DNA of 56,079 nt, taken from a virus. Both the position numbers and the translations under genes were made by a program. Positions 15,601-23,658 of the stretch are shown in pieces. Location of the stretch: positions 1 through 56,079 of the IMG/VR virus record IMGVR_UViG_3300027736_000055, one strand, 5' to 3'. The stretch's first letter is position 1, and every line of letters begins with the position of its first letter. The notes under the pieces were generated by a model that made no database searches, was not told the DNA's origin, and saw nothing but the letters and a program-made list of their open reading frames with translations.

Positions 15601-15636
15601 AACCAACAATAAATTAAAACTACATATCATGGGTAA
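15599..15636 (+). repeat. Leader repeat, copy 2 (before 322-aa gene)
   Basis: Second copy of the leader found at 15277-15311. It differs by a few base changes and a 3-nt insertion (CAT) that moves the start codon: ACATATGGGTAA in copy 1, ACATATCATGGGTAA in copy 2. Confidence 0.65.
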
Positions 15637-16597
15637 AATAGGTAAAATCTCTACTATTAAAAGAGAGTTCAATGACTCTTTAATTCAAACAATGCAGAGC
15701 GAGCTCTCTAAAAGAGGCATGTCACGTATTCCAGGAACTGGTGTATTCAAGTATCCTTACAAGGAACTTGGTGGTAAATACCGAACAGGATTAGATCCAG
15801 ATGCTGCTTACATTAAGCGTATTCTTGATACTACAGGAAGAGAACTTGAAATCGAACGTGTAACTAAGCTTCGTGAGAAGTTAGAAGCAGAGTTAGGTGG
15901 TATTAACTTAGGACCAAATGCACCATTTTGGAATGCAGGTTTATCTACTGGTTCAGAAGATAACACTCACGTTCAACCAGTTAAGTTGATGGATGGAGAT
16001 AACTATTTTGACTTCACTAATCCTTTTAAAGAGTTAGAGTTTGCATGGTTAAGAGTTCATCCAACTATTGCTTCTAGTTATGAATCATGGGTTAGAGGTG
16101 ACTTTCCTGCAGAGACACAGTTCTACGTTGTAGACGATGAGATTGAAAGTGCTATTGTTTACAAGAAGAAACAAGTAATCAATAAAGCAATCATCAAGTT
16201 TGATGCAATGAGTATTGAGAAGAAACGTAAAGTAGCAAGATTACTAGGCTTACCTATTAGCGATGAAACTAAAGAAGAAGTAGTCTACAACTTAGTAGAT
16301 AACATGTTAAAACAATCGGAGTTTAAAGAAGGTCAATACCAAGGTTTATCTCCAGTTGAAGTCTTTACAAGATTTGCAGATATGAAAGATGACTTGTTAG
16401 CTGTAAAAGATTTAGTGAAACAAGCATTAACACATTCAGTTTACCGTAAGAAACCTAATGGTAGAATCTACATGGGAGAACTTGAAGTGGCAATAGATGA
16501 AGAAGAATTAGTTAAGTTCTTATCAAATGAAGATAATCAAGACGAGTTACTAATTCTAGAACAAAAAATAAAAGGTAAAAAACTCGCAGCAGTATGA
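15629..16597 (+). CDS. Virion-region protein, unknown function, 322 aa
   Basis: Begins MGKIGKISTIKREFNDSLIQ. The N-terminal 150 residues look globular and include GGKYRTGLDPDAAYIKRILD; the C-terminal half is helical with a segment that resembles a SAP/LEM-like helix pair (MSIEKKRKVARLLGLPISDE) and might touch DNA. It is coupled to the following gene through an ATGA overlap, so the two products probably act together. The place after the capsid gene suggests a capsid-associated or head-completion role, but I cannot name a family. The initiation site is the second copy of a duplicated leader. Confidence 0.6.
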   Translation: MGKIGKISTIKREFNDSLIQTMQSELSKRGMSRIPGTGVFKYPYKELGGKYRTGLDPDAAYIKRILDTTGRELEIERVTKLREKLEAELGGINLGPNAPFWNAGLSTGSEDNTHVQPVKLMDGDNYFDFTNPFKELEFAWLRVHPTIASSYESWVRGDFPAETQFYVVDDEIESAIVYKKKQVINKAIIKFDAMSIEKKRKVARLLGLPISDETKEEVVYNLVDNMLKQSEFKEGQYQGLSPVEVFTRFADMKDDLLAVKDLVKQALTHSVYRKKPNGRIYMGELEVAIDEEELVKFLSNEDNQDELLILEQKIKGKKLAAV

Positions 16598-17325
16598 TCG
16601 CAGTAGATAGTTTATTATATAAGATCGACCAAAGACTAAATAAACTGTCTACAAATGACCATCAGCAGATTGCGTTAGAAGATAAGATCCTTGCTTTAAA
16701 TGAGGCACAGATCAAGTTACTCAAGCAGAAAGTAGACGGATTTAGTACAGTCTCTGGTATGGGTATGGACGCCTTTAAAAAGCGTTATGAAGATTTGCAA
16801 AGCTTAGTGGTGAACTACCAGGATGGTAAGTTGCCACTAACTTTGAAGAACGTTGAGTTAAATCAATGGACTGCTTATATTCATAATCTTTTTCCAAAGT
16901 ATATGTTCTATGTAGATAGTTATGTACTAGCAGATAAAGGTCCTTGTATTGATAGAAAGATCTGGATTAACAAAGATCTTGCTAAACATGGTGATCTATC
17001 GTTGTTGTTAAACAACACTCATTACAGACCATCTTTTGAGTATCAAGAAACATTTAACTTTATATCTTCAGATGAGATAAGTATTTTCACTGATGGAACT
17101 TTTACTCCTACAGATATTTACATAATGTATTTTAGATATCCTATATATATTGATAAGGCAGGATACATAAGATTTGACGGAACACCTTCTGCAGATTGTA
17201 ATTGTGAACTAGAGCCATATTTAGAAGATGAGCTTTTAGATTTAACTGTAGAGAACTTAGCAATGTACACAGAGAACCAATCTGCGGCTCAAAGTGCAGC
17301 ATATAGAATTAAAACAAATGAGTAA
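16594..17325 (+). CDS. Virion-region protein, possible connector, 243 aa
   Basis: Begins MIAVDSLLYKIDQRLNKLST. An N-terminal coiled coil (residues 5-50) precedes a globular domain rich in Tyr, Phe and Ile with motifs such as YIMYFRYPIYIDKAGYIRFD and an acidic patch (CELEPYLEDELLDL), ending with a helix and AAYRIKTNE. The general look, and the final helical part after ELEPYLEDELLDLTVENLA, resembles phage head-tail adaptor or ring proteins, which end with helices that pack on the portal. The assignment is tentative. It starts by ATGA overlap with the 322-aa gene. Confidence 0.5.
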   Translation: MIAVDSLLYKIDQRLNKLSTNDHQQIALEDKILALNEAQIKLLKQKVDGFSTVSGMGMDAFKKRYEDLQSLVVNYQDGKLPLTLKNVELNQWTAYIHNLFPKYMFYVDSYVLADKGPCIDRKIWINKDLAKHGDLSLLLNNTHYRPSFEYQETFNFISSDEISIFTDGTFTPTDIYIMYFRYPIYIDKAGYIRFDGTPSADCNCELEPYLEDELLDLTVENLAMYTENQSAAQSAAYRIKTNE

Positions 17326-17351
17326 ATTTTTAACAATAAATAAATATACAA

Positions 17352-18500
17352 ATGGCTGATTTTTCATTGACCACCCTGTTTGTAGTTCCAGTAGGTAATA
17401 CATTGCCTAGCACTGGTTCTACGCAAGACTTAACTGCTGGGCAGTTTGGTATTTTCAAGGCGGATTATTCAGTAGCTACTGCTGGTAATATCGCAACGAA
17501 CAACCCTTATTTCTATGTTGCTCAAGGACGTACTAATACGTACTTACAAGGATCTAAGCGTTCTGACAAGATTGCAACTGACGGATCTAACGTTACTGCA
17601 TGGTACACTGTAACTGGTTCTCCAGTAGCTGCTAACCAAGTAACTGATATCTCTGACTGGACAGTAACTCCAGGTACTGATGTAACTGTTACATTACGTG
17701 CGTTCTCTTCTTACTTAAACACATTGTACTTCAATGGTTTCACTCGTAGTGTAACTGTTAAAGGAGAATGTTTAGCTTGTGGTGGAGATCCTTGTGCTGA
17801 TGTTGATGTTCCTGCTTTAATTGATTCTTTAATCTTAAAGTTCCAAGAGCAAGCTCCAGGTGATAACCCTGATAACATTAACTTTAATGACTTCTACCAA
17901 TTCCAACGTATTGGTAACAACCAAGCTGCTATCTTACGTATTTCTGGTAAGCCATTAACTGTTTATGGACAGCCATGTGATATTGCTGCATTCCCTTGGG
18001 AGTATGATCGTATGTATTTCCGTACATTCGTTTACCCTGGTCCAGCTACTACTGCTGACTTTATTGTAGCAGATAGCTGTAATCAAATTGCTAATGTTGA
18101 GGTTACACAACGTGCTTCTTATGTTGCTGGTACATCTGATGAGATTAAGCAATTAGAGAAAAACTTCTATAGCTACCAAGCTGCTTACTTGAAGCATTTA
18201 TACCGTATGAACGGATATAATGAGAACTTTGAGTCTTGGGTATCTGATGGTACTACTTATGACACTTACTATATTCGTTTTAACGAATATTCAAAAGCTG
18301 CATACGTATGGGGTGACTATGTTAAAGAAGATTCAACTGTAATCATTGCTGCTCCTCAAGCTTTAGCAGCTGCTATTGAAGCTATTTTAACTGGAGCATT
18401 AGGTGCACCAACTGATGAGAGTGGAGATATCGTTTCTACGACTACTTCTACTACTACTGTTTGGCCTTCAACTAGTACAACTACTACCTTGATTCCTTAA
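17352..18500 (+). CDS. Abundant virion protein with Thr-rich tail, 382 aa
   Basis: Begins MADFSLTTLFVVPVGNTLPS. The body is Gly/Thr/Asn-rich and beta-like, with a CLACGGDPCADVD cysteine cluster near residue 140. The C-terminus is a Ser/Thr-rich linker (STTTSTTTVWPSTSTTTT). Codon use is as strongly biased as in the capsid gene, so the protein is probably made in many copies: a capsid decoration, head-fibre or tail-tube-like protein are the options. A strong terminator follows, so it ends the capsid-side operon. Family not recognised with certainty. Confidence 0.6.
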   Translation: MADFSLTTLFVVPVGNTLPSTGSTQDLTAGQFGIFKADYSVATAGNIATNNPYFYVAQGRTNTYLQGSKRSDKIATDGSNVTAWYTVTGSPVAANQVTDISDWTVTPGTDVTVTLRAFSSYLNTLYFNGFTRSVTVKGECLACGGDPCADVDVPALIDSLILKFQEQAPGDNPDNINFNDFYQFQRIGNNQAAILRISGKPLTVYGQPCDIAAFPWEYDRMYFRTFVYPGPATTADFIVADSCNQIANVEVTQRASYVAGTSDEIKQLEKNFYSYQAAYLKHLYRMNGYNENFESWVSDGTTYDTYYIRFNEYSKAAYVWGDYVKEDSTVIIAAPQALAAAIEAILTGALGAPTDESGDIVSTTTSTTTVWPSTSTTTTLIP

Positions 18501-18522
18501 TAAAAAGGAAATCATATAACCT

Positions 18523-18568
18523 ATGCCAGAGGGTAAGAGGATAATCTCTGTCCTCTGGCATTATTTTT
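18523..18568 (+). terminator. Strong intrinsic terminator
   Basis: ATGCCAGAGG (18523-18532) pairs perfectly with CCTCTGGCAT (18552-18561), with a small inner AGAG/CTCT stem, followed by TATTTTTTA. It lies 23 bp after the stop of the 382-aa gene. Confidence 0.9.
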
Positions 18569-18575
18569 TAAGAAC

Positions 18576-19133
18576 ATGGCAACAACATTAAATATTCAAG
18601 TAGTACCTACCTATAATACGTATACAATCTCTATACAAGATTTGTCTACGTATGTTGGTGCACCTAGTTCTCCAACAATTCGTATAGTTGCTCCTGGTAT
18701 AGATATAAATCAACCATTCACTATAAATAGTATCAATACATTTAATTCTACAACTTTAGGATTAACTCCTGTATTGACACCTACTATTCCTATTCCAGAT
18801 GGTGTTTACTATTTGACATATTCAATAGCACCTTCTAATGTGAATTATGTCACTAAGACATTTATGCGTACTGATTTAATTCAGGAAAAGTTTGATAACG
18901 CCTTTATGAAACTTGATATGATCGAATGTGATAGAGCTATTAAGACTCAAGCAAAAGTTGAGCTTACTACTATCTACTATTTTATTCAAGGGTCAATTGC
19001 TGCAGCTAACAACTCAGCAGTTAGTGTTGCAACAAGACTGTATCTTCAAGCAGATAATATGTTGAATAACTTCATCAGAACTAATTGTGGATGTACAGGA
19101 ACAAATTACATAGTTAATTATTCAGCATTCTAA
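18576..19133 (+). CDS. Putative fibre or capsid-surface protein, 185 aa
   Basis: Begins MATTLNIQVVPTYNTYTISI. The first 100 residues form an Ig-like or beta-sandwich pattern (ATTLNIQVV...YLTYSIAPSNVNYVTKTF). The second half is helical, with IQEKFDNAFMKLDMIECDRA followed by an Ala/Gln helix and a CGCTG motif near the C-terminus. This arrangement of beta-sandwich plus helical domain recurs in surface proteins of Bacteroidota phages. It lies 7 bp after the terminator, so it must be expressed by read-through or from a promoter overlapping the terminator. Function inferred, family not named. Confidence 0.55.
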   Translation: MATTLNIQVVPTYNTYTISIQDLSTYVGAPSSPTIRIVAPGIDINQPFTINSINTFNSTTLGLTPVLTPTIPIPDGVYYLTYSIAPSNVNYVTKTFMRTDLIQEKFDNAFMKLDMIECDRAIKTQAKVELTTIYYFIQGSIAAANNSAVSVATRLYLQADNMLNNFIRTNCGCTGTNYIVNYSAF

Positions 19134-19140
19134 AAACGTC

Positions 19141-19278
19141 ATGGCAAACTGTAAAAAATGTGGGACAAGCGTAGGATGCGGATGTCAATTAGTCAATGGA
19201 TATTGCTCAGCATGCAATTATGCTGTTCAGCAAGAAATTAAACAACCGCAGCAAAATGTTAACACCCAGGCTAACTAA
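19141..19278 (+). CDS. Tiny cysteine-rich zinc-ribbon-like protein, 45 aa
   Basis: A short frame starts MANCKKCGTSVGCGCQLVNG and ends with a Gln/Asn-rich tail. Six cysteines (C4, C7, C13, C15, C22, C25) are packed into the first 25 residues in C-x2-C and C-x-C pairs, as in zinc ribbons. It lies 7 bp after the preceding stop and its end overlaps the start of the next gene by 23 bp, filling a gap exactly. Cys-rich segments also occur in neighbouring virion proteins (CGCTG, CTLCG). I take it as a real gene; its function is unknown. Confidence 0.6.
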   Translation: MANCKKCGTSVGCGCQLVNGYCSACNYAVQQEIKQPQQNVNTQAN

Positions 19279-19675
19279 CGCTTTATATTATACATCAATT
19301 CCCGTTTTATTAACTGAGATAGATGACACCTTGGCAAGAATTGCTAATGAGTTATATTATAATGTAATATACTCATTACACAGAGACGTAGCATGTGGAC
19401 CAATGGGCGATCTATTAATGTATAGACGTATACTATGGTATAAAGCATGTAATCCTACCTATGCAGAAGACTTCACTGTAGGGCAAATAGCAGGTAGAGT
19501 TATTACATTAATAGCTGGTATAACAGCTGCACCTATAAATATTCTTACCACTACAACTACTACCACGCGAGGACTACAATGTACATTAGCAGGTACTGCT
19601 GTTTTAGATTGGAACATCGATTGTACATTATGTGGTACAGCATTAAACTTATCAGAAAACCCTCAATATTGTTAA
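19256..19675 (+). CDS. Virion-region protein with poly-Thr tract, 139 aa
   Basis: I start at the ATG at 19256 (MLTPRLTNALYYTSIPVLLT), because the longer frame from 19196 would overlap most of the small Cys-rich gene. The first 95 residues are helical with aromatic residues; then a run of seven threonines (NILTTTTTTTRG) links to a small domain with CTLAGTAVLDWNIDCTLCG, whose cysteines may bind metal. The same layout of helical part, Thr linker and small Cys module occurs in adjacent genes, pointing to one surface structure. Family not recognised. Confidence 0.55.
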   Translation: MLTPRLTNALYYTSIPVLLTEIDDTLARIANELYYNVIYSLHRDVACGPMGDLLMYRRILWYKACNPTYAEDFTVGQIAGRVITLIAGITAAPINILTTTTTTTRGLQCTLAGTAVLDWNIDCTLCGTALNLSENPQYC

Positions 19676-19678
19676 TAT

Positions 19679-20011
19679 ATGCCTTGTCCTCCAGGAGTTC
19701 CTTGTAATGATATAAGAAAACCATTTCCTTTATCAAATGGATCTTCTAATAATCCTCTTGCTAATAGAAATACAGATTGTGATAAATCTTGTATTGTTGA
19801 ATCAGTAAGAGTTGCATATGATGGTCCAAACTTGCCCCAGTCAGGTATTACTACTGGTGATTGTTTGACATTATGTTTAGAGAAGTTAGATAACGCTATC
19901 TTGATATATAGTAATTATTATAACTCTAATGCAGAAGTAATTACATTGATACAAGCTTTAACAGAAACAGTACAACAATTAGCACAAAGAGTTACTCAAT
20001 TAGAAACTTAA
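19679..20011 (+). CDS. Small fibre-associated coiled-coil protein, 110 aa
   Basis: Begins MPCPPGVPCNDIRKPFPLSN. It has six cysteines in the first 75 residues, the segment VAYDGPNLPQSGITTGDCLT, and a C-terminal coiled coil (ALTETVQQLAQRVTQLE) suitable for trimerisation. The pattern YxGxNLxxxGI is repeated in the fibre-like gene at the right edge of the window (YEGSNLMCVGI), so both belong to one family of fibre head or attachment proteins. A role as a short fibre or fibre connector is inferred. Confidence 0.55.
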   Translation: MPCPPGVPCNDIRKPFPLSNGSSNNPLANRNTDCDKSCIVESVRVAYDGPNLPQSGITTGDCLTLCLEKLDNAILIYSNYYNSNAEVITLIQALTETVQQLAQRVTQLET

Positions 20012-20026
20012 TAAACAATTAAAAAT

Positions 20027-21034
20027 ATGAATGTCTTAATAACGCTTACTTCAGCAGGAACGGATACAGGACCCTTTAACCTTTATTCAAATGTGGATAA
20101 CTACACAACTGCTTTTGAGACCGACATCTCTAAAGGGATATTAGTTGCTGGATATACAAGTACAATAGTTCCTCCAGGAACTTCAGCTATTCGTGTTAAG
20201 TCAATAGGTATATGTACAAACTATGTTGATATAACATTAACTGTACCTTCTACCACAACAACTACAACAACTCGTGCTGCTACAACCACCACTACAACTA
20301 CGGCAGTAGGTAGTCCAACTACCACTACAACTACTACAGCACCTGTAGGCCCAACTACTACAACAACCACTACACCGTACGTGGGTCCTGCTACAACTAC
20401 AACTACCACTACAGCGCCTGTAGCTCTAACAACTACAACTACTACTACTACAGTATACGTAGGTGCTGCTACAACTACAACTACAACCACTATAGCAGCC
20501 ACTACTACTACTACCACAACTAATGTTTTTGTTAGTTGTCAAGAATGGAGAAATGATACAGCTGAAGAAGCAATTATAACTTACACTCCTTGTGGAAGTA
20601 GCACTCCTGTAAGTGGCTATACTTTAGCTGATACATCTAGTGTATGCGCGGTTTATGGTTCTATAACTGTTACATCAGGTGGTGCCTTAACATTAGTTGG
20701 AGCTTGTTCTGCACCAGAGCCAGCTACAACAACTACAACAACTACTGGAGCAGCTGTAGGTACAACAACTACAACTACTACCACTGCTTTAGTATATTAC
20801 AGTTTTCCAATAACAACAGGTTATGGAGATTCTGCATCAGCATGTGGTGATTCATCTACTAATATGAGTATTTATGGTAGTTCACCGTCGTTTTTAAGTA
20901 ACGCTACATTCTATAATGATTACACTTTACTTAGTCCATTTGATGGTAGCAATTTCTATTACAGCAATACAAGTAATAATGAGTACGTACAAATTAGTAG
21001 CATCGGAAGTCAGACTGCAGGTGGTAGTTGTTAA
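20027..21034 (+). CDS. Poly-threonine linker protein, likely adhesin or fibre, 335 aa
   Basis: Begins MNVLITLTSAGTDTGPFNLY. After an N-terminal beta domain of about 70 residues come seven or more tracts of 6-8 threonines (residues about 75-165), spaced by short segments such as APVGP, PYVGPA and VYVGAA. A small domain with two or three cysteines follows (CQEWRNDTAEEAIITYTPCG), then two further Thr tracts and a C-terminal domain (FPITTGYGDSASACGDSSTN...). This beads-on-a-string design fits an extended surface fibre holding small binding domains away from the capsid. Thr tracts could be glycosylated. A terminator follows. The family of the end domains is not named. Confidence 0.65.
   Translation: MNVLITLTSAGTDTGPFNLYSNVDNYTTAFETDISKGILVAGYTSTIVPPGTSAIRVKSIGICTNYVDITLTVPSTTTTTTTRAATTTTTTTAVGSPTTTTTTTAPVGPTTTTTTTPYVGPATTTTTTTAPVALTTTTTTTTVYVGAATTTTTTTIAATTTTTTTNVFVSCQEWRNDTAEEAIITYTPCGSSTPVSGYTLADTSSVCAVYGSITVTSGGALTLVGACSAPEPATTTTTTTGAAVGTTTTTTTTALVYYSFPITTGYGDSASACGDSSTNMSIYGSSPSFLSNATFYNDYTLLSPFDGSNFYYSNTSNNEYVQISSIGSQTAGGSC
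20250..20520 (+). repeat. Threonine-codon tandem repeats
   Basis: About 270 bp of ACA/ACT/ACC triplets in blocks interrupted by short unique spacers. A further block lies at about 20725-20788. The codons are mixed instead of being one repeated triplet, which would slow slippage. Confidence 0.8.
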
Positions 21035-21077
21035 TATTTAAGATGTAAAAAATCCTGTTTGTTGGTTTACAGGGTTT

Positions 21078-21109
21078 CTCCTAGGGACACATTGTCTCTA
21101 GGAGTTTTT
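21078..21109 (+). terminator. Strong intrinsic terminator after the fibre gene
   Basis: CTCCTAGGGACA (21078-21089) pairs with TGTCTCTAGGAG (21093-21104, one G-U pair) around a 3-nt loop, followed by TTTTTATTATT. A smaller hairpin CCTGT/ACAGG precedes it. Confidence 0.9.
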
Positions 21110-21159
21110 ATTATTATAACCAATTTAGTTAAGCTATATAACTGATTCAATTACAATTG

Positions 21160-21192
21160 TTTGGTAAATACAAAATTTAATTTATATATTTA
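21160..21192 (+). promoter_or_regulatory. Candidate Bacteroidota-type promoter
   Basis: TTTG at 21160-21163 and TATATTTA at 21185-21192, 21 nt apart, match the -33/-7 pattern with one change. It lies after a terminator and 28 bp before the ATG of the phosphoesterase gene, whose leader contains AAACTACGAATAGG. Confidence 0.6.
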
Positions 21193-21219
21193 GGACAATT
21201 TAACTAAACTACGAATAGG

Positions 21220-22446
21220 ATGACTGATAATCAGGACATGCTTTTCCGTCTTGAAGGACTTTTAAGACAAAAGAAAAGCAAAACATTCTATGCTGAAAAG
21301 CTAGGAATAACTGAAAATGAAGTAGATGAATTGTTAAAAGAGATAAGAGAAAGAGATCAAGAACCAAACGATACATTGAAAGCACCATTGTTATGTGAAT
21401 CTGTTCGCAAGGTTAACAATGAGAAAGGAACAATAGAGAGCACATTAATTCTTGACTTTGAACCAAAGGATGACCTAGAGCTAGCTACTCTACACAAGAT
21501 TAATCTTGATAAATATATCATTACAAATTACTGGTCTAAACTATTACCCAACGGTAAGTTTACATCATCAGTATTCTCTAAGAAAAAAGAGGCTAATGAT
21601 TACACAGCTGAAGACTTTGCAAAGTTCTTAGTAGATTATAAATCCAACTACATACCCCAGCAACAACCAGAGCTAGAACGTGCTAAACTAATAGATGTTG
21701 AGATATCATTATCTGATTTTCATTTAGCTAAGAGGCATATTGATGGAGACAATTCACCAGCTATTAGATGTAAAAGATACTTCAATGCAGCTGTAAGTCT
21801 TGCATATGATGTAAAAGCATTGTACGATATTGATAGAATTGTATTTCCAATATCAAATGATTTCTTTCACACAGATAACTATCAACATCAAACAACTGCA
21901 GGTACTCCACAAGAAACTATTATTGATTATGCACATGAGTATGAACTAGGATTTGCTCTACTTGTAGATACAATCAAAATGTTAAAAAAGATTTGTAAAG
22001 AAGTGCATGTAGTATTAGTACAAGGTAATCATGATAAGACTAAGTCTTATTATTTAGCTCATGCTCTCGATGTTTACTTTCACGCAGATCCTAATATATA
22101 CTTTGATAGAGAACATAGTGTAGTGAAAGCTACAATGTTAGGAGAAACATTTATTGGTTACCATCATGGTAACTGTAAGATTGAGGATCTTCCTTTATTG
22201 TTTGCTACACATCCTGATTACAGTGTAATGTTTGGATATGCTAAGTACAGAGAGATACATACAGGTGATAAACATCACTACATGGCTAAGGAAGTGAAAG
22301 GGGTAAGAATACAACAAATGCCTAGCTTGTCTGGTACAGATAGATGGCATCAGGATAACAACTTTGTTCATAGTGTTAGAGCAGCACTTGCTTTAGTGTA
22401 TGATAAAAAGTTAGGTAAGATTTGTGAATTTGAACATCGAATATAA
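21220..22446 (+). CDS. Metallophosphoesterase with N-terminal HTH-like segment, 408 aa
   Basis: The C-terminal 240 residues show the calcineurin-like phosphoesterase motifs in order: SLSDFHLAK near residue 165 (D-x-H), SNDFFHTDN near 210, QGNHDK at 268-273 (GNHD), GYHHGN near 312 and TGDKHH near 347, together binding two metal ions. The enzyme would cleave a phosphodiester or phosphomonoester; nucleic acid is a likely substrate. The N-terminal part (FYAEKLGITENEVDELLKEI) reads as a helix-turn-helix, so it may be DNA-directed. It has its own promoter and heads the operon with the connector proteins, unusual for a repair enzyme. Confidence 0.8.
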   Translation: MTDNQDMLFRLEGLLRQKKSKTFYAEKLGITENEVDELLKEIRERDQEPNDTLKAPLLCESVRKVNNEKGTIESTLILDFEPKDDLELATLHKINLDKYIITNYWSKLLPNGKFTSSVFSKKKEANDYTAEDFAKFLVDYKSNYIPQQQPELERAKLIDVEISLSDFHLAKRHIDGDNSPAIRCKRYFNAAVSLAYDVKALYDIDRIVFPISNDFFHTDNYQHQTTAGTPQETIIDYAHEYELGFALLVDTIKMLKKICKEVHVVLVQGNHDKTKSYYLAHALDVYFHADPNIYFDREHSVVKATMLGETFIGYHHGNCKIEDLPLLFATHPDYSVMFGYAKYREIHTGDKHHYMAKEVKGVRIQQMPSLSGTDRWHQDNNFVHSVRAALALVYDKKLGKICEFEHRI

Positions 22447-22449
22447 ACA

Positions 22450-23172
22450 ATGGCAACATTAAGAAAATTAGTCTCGGATGTGCGTTCTATGCACAAGTTA
22501 TTATCAACCGACAACTTGATAACAGATCGGGCTATTGCATCTGAAATAAAGAACGATGCGTTATTGTTAATTAAACGTGAGACTAATCTTCGTAAGCTTT
22601 GGGCTACAGATACTATCTTTACAACAATTCCTTGCTTAGAAATGGTACAAGTTTCCATCACTGAATGTTGTGATTATGTGGATGACTGTACAATTGCTAG
22701 AAGCAAATACAAGATACCTAGAATTGGTGAAGGTAATTATCAATACTTAATTCAAGGAGTTTACTCTGTTAATGCTTTAGGGGGTAAAGGATATAAGTTT
22801 AAAGAAATAACTGTAAACAGATATGCTAATCTATTAAAACTTCCCCTTATAAAGAACAATCAATATTTTTGGATAACTAATGATTATTTGTATATCAATA
22901 ATCCAATGATCCAAAAGATAAGATTTGTTGGATTGTTTGAAGAAGATATACCTAATGAGCTACGTTATGGAGGAGATTGTAATTCACAAGAAGTAAATTC
23001 AGGATGGTGTTTAAATCCTTTAGATAGAGAATCATTTGTTCCAGGTTATCTAGAGAAACAAGTATTGGAATTAGCTTCTCAAAAACTATTACAAACTTAC
23101 TTCAGAATCAAGGATGACTTGACTCAGAACAATATTGACGGACAATCACCTAATGCTCCAGCAGGATCATAA
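22450..23172 (+). CDS. Putative ring/connector protein, 240 aa
   Basis: Begins MATLRKLVSDVRSMHKLLST. An N-terminal helical part (TDRAIASEIKNDALLLIKRE) leads to a beta-rich domain with several Cys residues, then a C-terminal helix (PGYLEKQVLELASQKLLQTY). The place between capsid genes and the muzzle-like protein fits the ring proteins of crAss-like virions that lie below the portal; such proteins end in a helix that packs on the ring above. The assignment rests on order, size and shape. 3 bp separate it from each neighbour. Confidence 0.55.
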   Translation: MATLRKLVSDVRSMHKLLSTDNLITDRAIASEIKNDALLLIKRETNLRKLWATDTIFTTIPCLEMVQVSITECCDYVDDCTIARSKYKIPRIGEGNYQYLIQGVYSVNALGGKGYKFKEITVNRYANLLKLPLIKNNQYFWITNDYLYINNPMIQKIRFVGLFEEDIPNELRYGGDCNSQEVNSGWCLNPLDRESFVPGYLEKQVLELASQKLLQTYFRIKDDLTQNNIDGQSPNAPAGS

Positions 23173-23175
23173 TAT

Positions 23176-23652
23176 ATGGCAAGAGTACAAGTAGACTGGC
23201 GTAGCGCTAGTAAAGATAACTACAAAATCTTCTGTAAGAAGGAACCTACAATCAAGATAACATTTGATGAATGGCGTAATATCATATACACATTCAATGA
23301 TGCCTTCAAAAATCACATTCTAGAGACAGGAGAAAAGATTAAACTACCAGTTGGCTTTGGTGAGTTTTCTATTAATAAGAAAAAGAGAAAAAGAATGGTT
23401 ACTGTTGATGGTAGAGATAGAGTTGCATTACCTATTGATTGGCAAAAAACTAAAGAAAAAGGTAAGGTTATATATAACTTTAACTATCACACAGATGGAT
23501 ACTTCTTTGGATGGGTATGGTTTAAGAATGTAAGATTAAAGAATTATTCATTGTGGTACTTTAAGCCATCTAGAAATACATCAAGAATACTTGCTCATTA
23601 CATAAAAACTGATCCCAAGTATCAACAAATATATAACGAGTGGAAAAAATAA
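23176..23652 (+). CDS. HU/IHF-like protein, 158 aa
   Basis: Begins MARVQVDWRSASKDNYKIFC. Residues about 30-60 match the helix-helix-strand start of the HU/IHF family, with the strand LPVGFGEFSINKKKRKRM corresponding to the family's GFGxF strand. The rest is basic and aromatic (NFNYHTDGYFFGWVWFKNVR) and ends in YQQIYNEWKK. HU/IHF-like proteins embedded among the tail genes are a hallmark of crAss-like phages and may be structural. It may bind DNA at the connector. Fold assigned by motif only. Confidence 0.55.
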   Translation: MARVQVDWRSASKDNYKIFCKKEPTIKITFDEWRNIIYTFNDAFKNHILETGEKIKLPVGFGEFSINKKKRKRMVTVDGRDRVALPIDWQKTKEKGKVIYNFNYHTDGYFFGWVWFKNVRLKNYSLWYFKPSRNTSRILAHYIKTDPKYQQIYNEWKK

Positions 23653-23658
23653 AATAAC

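Noticed and set aside
20221-20517. Minus-strand poly-valine frame
   Set aside because: It is only the reverse reading of the threonine-codon repeats.
20250-20520. CRISPR-like repeat array
   Set aside because: The repeats are codon runs in frame with a protein, of uneven length, with no fixed repeat and spacer size.
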